A stretch of 64,000 bases of DNA from positions 1,550,001 through 1,614,000 of the forward strand of contig JADJPV010000002.1 in the NCBI GenBank assembly GCA_016713085.1, in the 5' to 3' direction. A program made the position numbers and the translations under genes. This stretch comes from Chitinophagaceae bacterium (GTDB taxonomy: Bacteria > Bacteroidota > Bacteroidia > Chitinophagales > Chitinophagaceae). This document shows positions 27,514 to 36,369 of the stretch, in pieces (positions within the stretch are counted from its first letter, which is position 1; the number at the start of each line of letters is the position of its first letter). The notes under the pieces were generated by a model. That model had not been told where the DNA came from, ran no database searches, and was given only the letters and a program-made list of their open reading frames with translations.

Positions 27514-29160
27514 ATGAAGAAATTTCTTTCAGTAATACTATTGAACATTGCATTCATACTTGCAAATGCACAGTCGTTTCAAAACCCGATATTGGCCGGC
27601 TATTATCCCGACCCCAGTATCTGTCGTGCAGGCGATGATTATTATATTGTCAACTCTTCTTTTGCATACTACCCCGGTTTGCCTCTTTTTCACAGTAAAG
27701 ATTTACTGAACTGGAAACAGATTGGCTATGCCATGAACAGACCGGAACAGTTAAACCTTGATGGTGCAGGTGTATCAAGAGGTTTATTTGCACCTGCGAT
27801 TACCTGGCACAACGGTACATTTTATATTATTTGTACGGAAGTAAGTAAGCTTGGCAATTTTGTTATCACAGCAAAAGATCCCAAAGGACCCTGGAGCAAT
27901 CCTGTTTCATTACCACAGGTAAATGGCATTGACCCCTCTATTTTTTTTGACGACAATGGAAACGCATATGTTCTGTTTAACAGCATCCCTCCGAATAATA
28001 TTTCTATGCACGATGGACACCGCACCATACGTATGTTTGAATTTGATGCTGTGAACCTGAAAGTGGTTGGTGAAGAAAAATTATTGATTAATGGCGGAAC
28101 CGATATGGCCAAAAAACCTGTGTGGATTGAAGGACCGCACCTGATAAAAAAAGATGGCTGGTATTATTTAATCTGTGCTGAAGGTGGCACCGGTTATAAT
28201 CATTCGGAAGTAGTCTTCAGAAGTAAATCACCCGAAGGTCCCTTTGTTTCTTATGAAAAGAATCCAATCCTTACACAACGTCATCTTGATCCAAAAAGAA
28301 TGAACCCAATTACGACCACAGGTCATGCAGATTTTGTTGAAGGGAAAGATGGTAAATGGTGGGGAGTGTTTTTAGGCTGCCGTCCGTATGAAGGCGATTT
28401 TTATAATACAGGCAGAGAAACATTTATGGCACCCGTAGTATGGAAAAATGGCTGGCCTGAATTTGAACTTGGAGGAGATGAAGTAAAATACTCTTATCAT
28501 ATCAATGCTGTTGCAGATGAGAAAAGAGAGCTCTTCAACGGCAATTATCTTTTCCATGATGACTTCACTAACAATGTTCTCAACATCCGTTACCAGTTTT
28601 TAAGAACAGTACATAATCAATGGTACAATCTTACAGATAAACCTGGTTCATTAACGTTGAAGCTTCGCCCGGGAACCTGCGCCGGAACAGACAACCCTTC
28701 ATTTGTCGGATTTCATCAGCCACATATTAAAGGCTACGCTGCTGCATCATTAAACTTTATACCAAAAGTGGAATATGAAAAAGCCGGGTTACTGGCATTT
28801 CAAAATGAAAAAAATTATTACTACCTGTGCAAATCAATAAAGAATGGAAAACAAACAGTAGAATTGTATAAAGGAACAGAGCTATTGGTCAGTAAAGAGG
28901 TGAACGTAAAAGTGAATAAGAACATCTTCCTGAAAATTGAAGCGAAAGCAGATAAATATGCATTTTACTTCGCCACGAAAAAAAATCATTGGCAGGTAGT
29001 ACTGGATAATGCCGATGGAAAATATCTCAGCACCAAATCAGCAGGAGGTTTTGTGGGATGCATGTATGCGATGTACGCTACATCAAACGGGAACGCTTCA
29101 GACAATACAGCTTCTTTCGATTGGTTTGAGATTAAGAATAACGATGAAGTCTATAAATGA
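27514..29160 (+). CDS. Exported GH43 enzyme with C-terminal beta-sandwich domain
   Basis: Secreted 548-residue two-domain enzyme. The signal peptide ends near ILANAQ. The propeller has the base Asp33 in YYPDPSICRAG, an Asp in NGIDPSIFFDDNG and Glu in VWIEGPHLIKKDGWYYL. The C-terminal about 200 residues (FHDDFTNNVLNIRYQFLRT onward) form the beta-xylosidase C-terminal concanavalin-like domain typical of exo-acting beta-xylosidases and arabinofuranosidases. It lies between the cytoplasmic GH43 and the GH3 gene, so it probably trims arabinoxylan oligomers in the periplasm. Substrate uncertain. Confidence 0.92.
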   Translation: MKKFLSVILLNIAFILANAQSFQNPILAGYYPDPSICRAGDDYYIVNSSFAYYPGLPLFHSKDLLNWKQIGYAMNRPEQLNLDGAGVSRGLFAPAITWHNGTFYIICTEVSKLGNFVITAKDPKGPWSNPVSLPQVNGIDPSIFFDDNGNAYVLFNSIPPNNISMHDGHRTIRMFEFDAVNLKVVGEEKLLINGGTDMAKKPVWIEGPHLIKKDGWYYLICAEGGTGYNHSEVVFRSKSPEGPFVSYEKNPILTQRHLDPKRMNPITTTGHADFVEGKDGKWWGVFLGCRPYEGDFYNTGRETFMAPVVWKNGWPEFELGGDEVKYSYHINAVADEKRELFNGNYLFHDDFTNNVLNIRYQFLRTVHNQWYNLTDKPGSLTLKLRPGTCAGTDNPSFVGFHQPHIKGYAAASLNFIPKVEYEKAGLLAFQNEKNYYYLCKSIKNGKQTVELYKGTELLVSKEVNVKVNKNIFLKIEAKADKYAFYFATKKNHWQVVLDNADGKYLSTKSAGGFVGCMYAMYATSNGNASDNTASFDWFEIKNNDEVYK

Positions 29161-29180
29161 ATTTATAATAAAAACAAAAG

Positions 29181-31799
29181 ATGAGAAAATTTAGTTTGCT
29201 GTTATTATGCTTATTCGCTGCAAAACTGTTTGCACAGGATTACAAATCATTCCCTATGTGGAATTACAAATTACCTGTTGAACAAAGGGTGAATGATTTA
29301 GTAAGCCGTTTAACACTGGAAGAAAAAGTAGCACAGATGCTGAATGCAACACCTGCTGTTGAAAGACTTGGCATCCCTGCTTATGACTGGTGGAATGAAA
29401 CACTTCATGGTGTTGCAAGAACTCCCTATAAGGTTACCTCCTATCCACAGGCAATTGGTATGGCAGCTACATGGGATACAAATTCACTGTACCGCATGGC
29501 CGATTATTCTGCAACGGAAGGAAGAGCTATCAATAACAAAGCAATTGAATTGGGAAGAACAAAGGACCGCTATGTTGGTCTTACCTACTGGACACCCAAT
29601 ATTAATATCTTCCGTGATCCACGCTGGGGTCGTGGACAGGAAACTTATGGCGAAGATCCATTCTTAACTGCTATGCTTGGCAGTGCTTTTGTAAATGGGC
29701 TGCAGGGCAACGATCCGAAATATTTAAAAGCAGCAGCCTGTGCCAAACATTTTGCTGTACACAGCGGACCTGAACCAAGCCGCCACTCCGATAATTTCAA
29801 TCCAACTGTTTATGATTTGTGGGATACGTATTTACCGGCATTTAAAGAACTGATCGTAAATGCAAATGTTGCCGGTGTAATGTGCGCTTACAATGCAGTA
29901 AATACACAACCCTGCTGCGGAAGTGATCTGTTGATGAATGATATTCTCCGTAAGCAATGGAAGTTCACCGGCTATGTAACGAGTGATTGTGGTGGTATTG
30001 ATGATTTCTTCCGTTTTCATAAAACGCATAAAGATGCAACAGTAGCTTCTGTTGATGCTGTGTTGCACGGAACAGATGTTGAATGCGGACGGGCTGCTTT
30101 CTACACACTTGTTGATGCAGTTAAGAAAGGTTTGATCAGTGAAGAACAAATTAATATCTCTGTTAAACGGCTGTTTACTATCCGTTACCGGTTGGGTGTG
30201 TTTGATCCTGTATCGATGGTGAAGTATGCACAAACTCCTTCTTCCGTGCTGGAAGCTCCACAACACAAAGCACATGCTTTAAAGATGGCGCAGCAGTCAA
30301 TCGTATTGCTGAAAAATCAGAATAACATTTTACCCTTAAGCAAAAAGATAAAGAAGATTGCCATACTTGGTCCTAATGCAGACAATGAAATTGCAGTACT
30401 TGGTAATTACAATGGCACCCCTTCCAATATTGTTTCAGTACTGGAAGGCATCAAAGAAAAACTGGGAAAAGATGTGGAAGTGATTTATGAAAAGGCCATC
30501 AACTTTGCAAACGATACCCTGCTGGTACACAAAGATATTTCAACACTGTACAGTTATGATGGCAAACCAGGTGTAAAAGCAGAATACTTCTCCAATGAAA
30601 AACTGGAAGGCAGTCCTGTTCTTACGCAAACAGAAAAAGAAATCAATCATTACTGGCAGGAAGGAAGTATTCCTTTTCCGGGTGTACCATCTGTACATTT
30701 TTCTGCCCGTTATACTACTGCCATTACAGCAACCAAAGATGAAGTAATGAGTTTTGAAAGTGAAGCCAATGACGGCTACAGGGTTTTAATTAATGACAGT
30801 ATAGTAGTAGATGTATGGGAACGCAACCGCTGGGGCAGTAAGCAATTTAACCTGCCGGTAAAAAAAGGTGTTACTTACAAAATTGAAATGAGTTTCCGCC
30901 AGAGTGAAGGCGATGCTACCGTAAAACTGCGGGCAGGTAATTATGTAAAAACAGATTTCACTGCTTTAGCCAATCGCTTAAAAGATGTAGATGCTATCAT
31001 TTTCGCAGGAGGTATTTCACCTCAGCTGGAAGGTGAAGAAATGCCCGTTAATGTTCCGGGCTTTAAAGGAGGCGACCGCACAAGCATCATGTTGCCAGCT
31101 GTACAAACAGAATTAATGAAAGCTTTAAAAGCAACAGGCAAACCTGTTGTGTTTGTGATGATGACGGGAAGTGCAATTGCAATTCCATGGGAAGATGAAA
31201 ACATTCCTGCCATCGTCAATACATGGTATGGCGGACAAAGTGCAGGCACTGCCATTGCAGATGTATTGTTTGGTGATTATAATCCTGCAGGACGTTTACC
31301 CGTTACATTTTACAGAGGCGACAATGATCTTCCAGGCTTCAGTGATTACTCAATGGATGGAAGAACCTACCGTTACTTCAGAGGTAAAGCACTATATCCA
31401 TTTGGTTACGGATTAAGTTATACTACCTTTAACTACAGTGCTTTGAAACTTCCAAAAGCAACAGCAAAGAATAAAAAAATCACCGTATCAGTCATTGTAA
31501 AAAATACCGGCGCCCGTGCAGGTGAAGAAGTTGTACAGTTGTATATATCACATCAATACATCAAGGGAAAAACACCTGTAAGAGCATTGAAAGGTTTTAA
31601 ACGTATCGCTTTAAAAGCAGGTGAAAGTAAACTTGTTTCGTTTACACTAACGCCGGAAGAATTATCTCTTGTAAGTGAAGAAGATGGAAAACTGTTTCAG
31701 CCTTCAGGAAAAATAATGATCAGCATTGGCGGCGGGCAACCGGGTGTAAAAAATAAAACATCAGGCAATGTGGTAAGCAATTCAATAACGGTTCTGTAA
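29181..31799 (+). CDS. GH3 beta-xylosidase with PA14-like insert
   Basis: Exported 872-residue exo-glycosidase (signal peptide ending LFAQ). Domains in order: TIM barrel at about 30-330 with nucleophile Asp269 in GYVTSDCGGIDD and substrate-site KHFAVHSGPEPSRH; alpha/beta sandwich from about 370; a PA14-like insert at about 455-605 (VKAEYFSNEKLEG, DEVMSFESEANDGYRVLIND); the rest of the sandwich; and a fibronectin-III-like C-terminus (GARAGEEVVQLYIS). DWWNETLHGVAR and the barrel order match the Bacteroidota beta-xylosidase branch of GH3. It is the last enzyme of the plus-strand xylan operon; a 124-base gap follows before the next gene set. Confidence 0.94.
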   Translation: MRKFSLLLLCLFAAKLFAQDYKSFPMWNYKLPVEQRVNDLVSRLTLEEKVAQMLNATPAVERLGIPAYDWWNETLHGVARTPYKVTSYPQAIGMAATWDTNSLYRMADYSATEGRAINNKAIELGRTKDRYVGLTYWTPNINIFRDPRWGRGQETYGEDPFLTAMLGSAFVNGLQGNDPKYLKAAACAKHFAVHSGPEPSRHSDNFNPTVYDLWDTYLPAFKELIVNANVAGVMCAYNAVNTQPCCGSDLLMNDILRKQWKFTGYVTSDCGGIDDFFRFHKTHKDATVASVDAVLHGTDVECGRAAFYTLVDAVKKGLISEEQINISVKRLFTIRYRLGVFDPVSMVKYAQTPSSVLEAPQHKAHALKMAQQSIVLLKNQNNILPLSKKIKKIAILGPNADNEIAVLGNYNGTPSNIVSVLEGIKEKLGKDVEVIYEKAINFANDTLLVHKDISTLYSYDGKPGVKAEYFSNEKLEGSPVLTQTEKEINHYWQEGSIPFPGVPSVHFSARYTTAITATKDEVMSFESEANDGYRVLINDSIVVDVWERNRWGSKQFNLPVKKGVTYKIEMSFRQSEGDATVKLRAGNYVKTDFTALANRLKDVDAIIFAGGISPQLEGEEMPVNVPGFKGGDRTSIMLPAVQTELMKALKATGKPVVFVMMTGSAIAIPWEDENIPAIVNTWYGGQSAGTAIADVLFGDYNPAGRLPVTFYRGDNDLPGFSDYSMDGRTYRYFRGKALYPFGYGLSYTTFNYSALKLPKATAKNKKITVSVIVKNTGARAGEEVVQLYISHQYIKGKTPVRALKGFKRIALKAGESKLVSFTLTPEELSLVSEEDGKLFQPSGKIMISIGGGQPGVKNKTSGNVVSNSITVL

Positions 31800-31923
31800 T
31801 CTGAATAGAGTTGAGATAGTTAAATCTAAAAAGAATAAAGTGAATCGCACAGGGATGTGGCGCAATAACTGATGCTGTGAAAAACTGAAGTTGTTATCAT
31901 ATTATCAATCACTAAAAAGTTGA

Positions 31924-33303
31924 ATGATGAAAAAAAGAACACAGTCCCGCCGGGAGTTTCTGAGCAATTCGATTAAAGCATCTGCAATATTTGCGTTGCC
32001 GTCAATTGTTCCTTTCAGTGTGTTTGGAAAAAATGCACCAGGTAACCGCATTAACGTTGCGGCAATTGGCTCCGGCCGTATTTCACGCATTCACGATATG
32101 CCCGGTGTATGGGGTCAGAATTATGCTCAGCTGATGGCAGTGTGTGACCTGGATTCAAACAGAGCTGCGGAAGGAAAAACATTGGTGAATGATTTTTACT
32201 CAAAAAGAGATGGCAAACCATTTGACGGTGTAAAAGTTTATACAGATTACCGTGAACTGTTACAGAATAAAGATATTGATGCAGTATTGATAAGTACACC
32301 CGATCATACTCATGCCATGATTGGAGCTGCAGCAGCACGTGCAGGTAAACATATTTATATGCAGAAGCCTGCATCACTTACGATTGCTGAAGGAAGAATC
32401 ATCAGCAATGTGATACAGAAAAGCGGCGTAAAATTTCAGATAGGAAGTCAGCAGCGGAGCAGTGAACAATTCCGTTATGCAGCAGAGTTGGTTCGTAATG
32501 GCCGCATTGGAAAACTGAAAACTGTTTATGTTGGTTTGCCCGGTGATCCGCCCGGAGGAAAGACAGACGAAATGCCTGTTCCAAAAAACTTGGATTATGA
32601 TATGTGGCTTGCATCAACTCCTGAAGTGTATTATACTGAAGACCGTGTACATCCGCAAGTTGGTTATGGTCGTCCCGGTTGGTTACGTTGTGAGCAGTTT
32701 GGTGCAGGTATGATAACCGGATGGGGTGCACATCATATTGATTCTGCACATTGGGGCATGGGTATGGAAAGCAGCGGACCTGTTGAAATCTGGAATGAAA
32801 AAGCTGAGTTTGCAACAGGTGGATTGTGGAATGTACATGGAGTATTTAAAACCGGTGCAACCTATGCAAACGGTGTTACAATGATTGTAAGCAACGAGTT
32901 TCAAAACGGGATAAAATTTGAAGGAACAACCGGATGGATTTTTGTTTCAAGAGGAGATTACCAGGTTACATCATCTGATGGCAATGCCGGAACAGCACAG
33001 GCGAAGAAAATTGATGCCAGCGATCCAAAGCTCCTTACATCTGTAATAGCTGAAAACGAATTTCATTTTACTGTAAGTAAAGATCATCATGCCAACTGGC
33101 TGGAAGCGATCCGTGATAATAAAAAAACAATTGCACCGGTTGAAGAAGCACACCGTGCCTGCTCAGCCTGCCTGCTGCATCATATAGCTATGAAGCTAAA
33201 CAGGAAATTATACTGGGACCCCGCAAAGGAGCAATTTAATAATGATGATGAAGCAAATAAACTCCTGTCGAGGCCACAACGCAAAGGCTATGAAGTGAAA
33301 TAG
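31924..33303 (+). CDS. Tat-exported Gfo/Idh/MocA-family oxidoreductase
   Basis: NAD(P)-dependent oxidoreductase of 459 residues with a twin-arginine signal (SRREFLSNSIKASAIFALPS), so it is folded with its cofactor in the cytoplasm and exported. The Rossmann part has NVAAIGSGRISRIHDM and VLISTPDHTHAMIG; the usual E-K-P of the family is Q-K-P here (MQKPASLTIAEG). The C-terminal domain includes WGAHHIDSAHWGMGME. Exported members such as glucose-fructose oxidoreductase keep a tightly bound cofactor. It opens a colinear set with a lactonase, a GntP permease and an IlvD-type dehydratase, which suggests it oxidises a sugar to an aldonolactone in the periplasm. The substrate and that reaction are inference. 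Confidence 0.85.
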   Translation: MMKKRTQSRREFLSNSIKASAIFALPSIVPFSVFGKNAPGNRINVAAIGSGRISRIHDMPGVWGQNYAQLMAVCDLDSNRAAEGKTLVNDFYSKRDGKPFDGVKVYTDYRELLQNKDIDAVLISTPDHTHAMIGAAAARAGKHIYMQKPASLTIAEGRIISNVIQKSGVKFQIGSQQRSSEQFRYAAELVRNGRIGKLKTVYVGLPGDPPGGKTDEMPVPKNLDYDMWLASTPEVYYTEDRVHPQVGYGRPGWLRCEQFGAGMITGWGAHHIDSAHWGMGMESSGPVEIWNEKAEFATGGLWNVHGVFKTGATYANGVTMIVSNEFQNGIKFEGTTGWIFVSRGDYQVTSSDGNAGTAQAKKIDASDPKLLTSVIAENEFHFTVSKDHHANWLEAIRDNKKTIAPVEEAHRACSACLLHHIAMKLNRKLYWDPAKEQFNNDDEANKLLSRPQRKGYEVK

Positions 33304-33333
33304 ATTTTTTTACTGAATTTAATCAACCATAAC

Positions 33334-34098
33334 ATGAAAAAAATACTTGCCATATTATTCCTGCTCCCGCTTTACACTTTGGCGCAGCAGGACTCAGTCT
33401 TATCAGGAGTTTACAATTGGGCTGAGCTAGCTTCATCAACAATCAATAAAATTTCTTCCACTGTATTGCTGGAAGGAAAAACCCATGACTTTAAATGGAT
33501 ACAGTTAACTGCAAACAGTTTAAATCCATCACCTGTAAGAATCAAACAAACTGTTCCCAAAAACCAGGAACAATTAATTATTGTGAAAACAGGTACCCTG
33601 CAAATTGGCTTGGGCGATTCAACCTTTGCACTGAATGCCGGAAGTGTAGCAATATTAATGCCCGGAAAAAAGATTTTACTCAACAGTATAAAGCCCTGCA
33701 GTTTTTATATTATGAAATACCGGAGCAAAGCCCCAAAGGATCTGCAAAGGGGAAAAAACAATGGAGGCTCGTTTATAAAATTCTGGGAAGCCATTCCGTT
33801 TAAACCAAACAATAACGGCGGTGGCAGAAGAGATTTTTTTGAACATCCTACTGCCATGCAGAAAAGATTTGAAATGCATGTTACCACGCTGAAAGAAGGA
33901 CTGAGAAGCCACGATCCACATACGCACCGTGCAGAAGAAATAATAATCATGATAGAAGGTGATACCGAAATGCAGATAGGTGAAAATTTCGCCAAAGGAA
34001 AAACAGGTGATTTCTTTTATCTTGGAAGTAATATACTTCATGGAATAAAAAATATTGGTACAAAACCCTGCATGTATTTTGCCATTCAGTTTGAATAA
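33334..34098 (+). CDS. Exported double-cupin protein of unknown function
   Basis: A 254-residue protein with a signal peptide (KKILAILFLLPLYTLAQ) and two cupin folds. The first, at about 45-130 (EQLIIVKTGTLQIGLGDS, AGSVAILMPGKK), lacks the His cluster; the second, at about 165-254, has a full metal-site pattern (SHDPHTHRAEEIIIMIEG with Glu and His spacing, then ILHGIKNIG). So one metal-binding catalytic site is likely. It lies between the Tat-exported oxidoreductase and an esterase, two genes before GH105. A KdgF-like role on unsaturated uronates, or a sugar isomerase/lactone role, would fit the neighbours but is speculation. Confidence 0.75.
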   Translation: MKKILAILFLLPLYTLAQQDSVLSGVYNWAELASSTINKISSTVLLEGKTHDFKWIQLTANSLNPSPVRIKQTVPKNQEQLIIVKTGTLQIGLGDSTFALNAGSVAILMPGKKILLNSIKPCSFYIMKYRSKAPKDLQRGKNNGGSFIKFWEAIPFKPNNNGGGRRDFFEHPTAMQKRFEMHVTTLKEGLRSHDPHTHRAEEIIIMIEGDTEMQIGENFAKGKTGDFFYLGSNILHGIKNIGTKPCMYFAIQFE

Positions 34099-34130
34099 TG
34101 ATAAATGAACATTTCATTAAAGCATAAAGA

Positions 34131-35212
34131 ATGAAAAAATATTATTCATTTTATTCATCTGTACTTCGATGAATAGTTTTGCTCAATATCCCCGTGTGGA
34201 TATCCCCGGTTCTGAAGTAAGAAAAATTACTTCTTCCATTGTTACCGGGCAGGAATATGAATTGCATATCCTGTTACCGGGCAGTTACAGGAGCAGTACA
34301 AAAAAATTTCCTGTTGTGTACCTGATGGATTCTCAATGGGATTTCTCACTGGTAAAATCAATTTTCGGTCAGCAGTATTATGATGGCTTTATTCCTGAAC
34401 TGATTATTGTGGGCGTAACATGGGGAGGAATAAAACCAAACCCCGACAGTTTAAGAGCAAGAGATTATACTTCAACTAAAGAAACAAGAGCTCCGCAAAG
34501 TGGTGGTGCAGATAAATTTCTTTCCTTCATAAAAAATGAACTGTTCCCGTTTATTGAAAAAAATTATAAAGCCGATAGTGCAAACAGAATATTAATGGGC
34601 TGTTCACTTGGAGGATTATTTACAGTATATACATTGTTCACTCAACCGGAACTGTTTACAGGCTATGCCGCTGCCAGCCCTGCTATTGGCTGGGATAGGG
34701 AAGTAATGTACCAGTTTGAAAAAGAGTTTTATCAGAAAAAATTATCCAAACCTGTGCGTTTGTATATGACGGTTGGAGATGTGGAAAGCAGCCGACCTGC
34801 TTATGAAAAATTTGCCGCACAAATGATCGGCAGGAACTACTCATCAGTAAGCATTCAATCAAAAATATTAGAAAACACCGGGCATTCAGGAACAAAATCA
34901 GAAACATACAGCAGAGGTCTTCAATATATTTTTGAACGGCCGAAGCTGAGTCTTGATACAAAGCTGCTGGATAAATATGCCGGTATTTATGTATCAGCAA
35001 CGGGAAACAGAATTGAAATAAAAAAGGAAAACGGCAGCCTCGTTTTATTCTATTCCCCTTTCAATAAATACCAGCTGTATGCATCAACTGAAACAGGCTT
35101 TTATTCAACGTCAGAATTTCTGAACATTGATTTCAAAATAGAAAACGGCAAAGCAAGTGCCTTGCAATTGGAAAGATTTGGCGGGACTGATTTATTAAAA
35201 AAGATTAACTAA
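34131..35212 (+). CDS. Exported alpha/beta-hydrolase, esterase D/CE1 type (frameshifted in the signal peptide)
   Basis: Putative acyl esterase on cell-wall glycans. The fold is the PF00756 type: ELHILLPGSYRSSTKKFPVVYLMD, nucleophile Ser in LMGCSLGGLF, Asp in YMTVGDVESSRP, and His in NTGHSGTKSE; a small beta-domain of about 70 residues follows. The in-frame ATG at 34169 would leave no signal peptide. ATG 34131 reads M-K-K and then leaves frame; one added A in the A6 run at 34134-34139 gives KKILFILFICTSMNSFAQYP, a normal signal peptide, and 360 residues. I take 34131 as the true start with a one-base deletion or assembly error. It begins 32 bases after the cupin gene and ends 3 bases before GH105. 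Acetyl or feruloyl esters are possible substrates. Confidence 0.8.
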
Positions 35213-35215
35213 AGA

Positions 35216-36369
35216 ATGTTACGGAAGCAATTTTTTTTTATCATCTTAACTTTCTGTATACTGGTTGCAAACAGTTACGGCCAATTCAATGATTGGCCAA
35301 AAGGCAAGTCGCCAGAAGAAGTTGGCCTTCGTATTGCAGAGCGTTTCATTTCTTCAGCACATGGCGTATATAATTCGCCGGGAACAAAACCGCATATCCC
35401 CTATTTTGAAGTTTGTACCTGGTACGGAGCTTTAACATTTGCTGATCTTACTGCTAATAATGACCTGCGAACAAAATTGATTGACAGGTTTACTCCGCTG
35501 TTTGATAAGGATTCATCTTTGCTTACAGTTCCTGACCATGTAGACTACACAGTCTTTGGTGCACTACCATTAGAGATCTATCTGCAGACAAAAGACAAAA
35601 AATACTTTAACCTCGGTAAACATTATGCAGACAAACAATGGGCTGCTCCCGAAGGTCCAAGAGTAATTCCTGAATCTTACACCTATTACAATAATGGGCT
35701 AAGCTGGCAAACAAGATTGTGGATTGATGACATGTATATGATTACAATGATACAGGCTCAGGCATTTCGTGCAACAGGCGATCAGAAATATATTGATCGT
35801 GCTGCAACTGAAATGGTTTTTTATTTACATGAGCTGCAAAAAGAAAATGGATTGTTTTATCATGCCCCCGATGCTCCTTTCTTCTGGGGAAGAGGAAATG
35901 GCTGGATGGCAGCAGGTATGACTGAATTGCTGAGAGTGTTACCAAAAAACAATACGAACTATAAAGCAATCATGAATGGTTATAAAAAAATGATGGGGTC
36001 TTTATTAAAGTATCAAAGTGAGAACGGTATGTGGCGGCAATTGGTTGATGATCCTGCTTTCTGGCCTGAAACATCCTGCTCAGCCATGTTTACTTTTGCA
36101 ATGATCACTGGTGTAAAGAATGGATGGCTTGATAAAAAAACATACAGCAAAGCCGCAAGGAAAGGATGGCTTGGCTTAATTTCTTATATCAATGAAAATA
36201 ATGAAATCACTGAGTGTGTGAAGGAACCGGGAAAAAGAACGACCGGCAATATTATATGGACCGAAAACACATTACAGGTGATTTTCATGGACAGGCTCCT
36301 GTGCTTTGGTGTGCAAGTGCATTATTGAGAAAGAACAATACTTTTAAAAATGAAAAACGAAAAAGATAA
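35216..36369 (+). CDS. GH105 unsaturated uronyl hydrolase, exported (frameshifted near the C-terminus)
   Basis: Alpha6/alpha6-barrel enzyme that removes the 4,5-unsaturated uronic acid left by polysaccharide lyases, classically from rhamnogalacturonan. The signal peptide is LRKQFFFIILTFCILVANSYGQ. Barrel signatures are RLWIDDMYMITMIQAQAFRA, FWGRGNGWMAAGMTELL and WRQLVDDPAFWPETSCSAMF. As written the frame ends at 36328 with an atypical tail. One added A in the A4 run at 36264-36267 gives TGDFHGQAPVLWCASALLR, the expected family ending, and a stop at 36369, overlapping the next gene by 20 bases. The restored length is 384 residues. It implies a lyase product reaches this organism, although no polysaccharide lyase gene is in the window. 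Confidence 0.88.

Noticed and set aside
29832..30275. 147-codon minus-strand frame inside the GH3 gene
   Set aside because: Antisense to the catalytic domain of GH3, rich in His/Ile/Thr as expected for a shadow frame.
34169..35212. Esterase starting at ATG 34169 as a cytoplasmic protein
   Set aside because: Upstream codons in the same frame encode a clean signal peptide that becomes joined to ATG 34131 by one added A.
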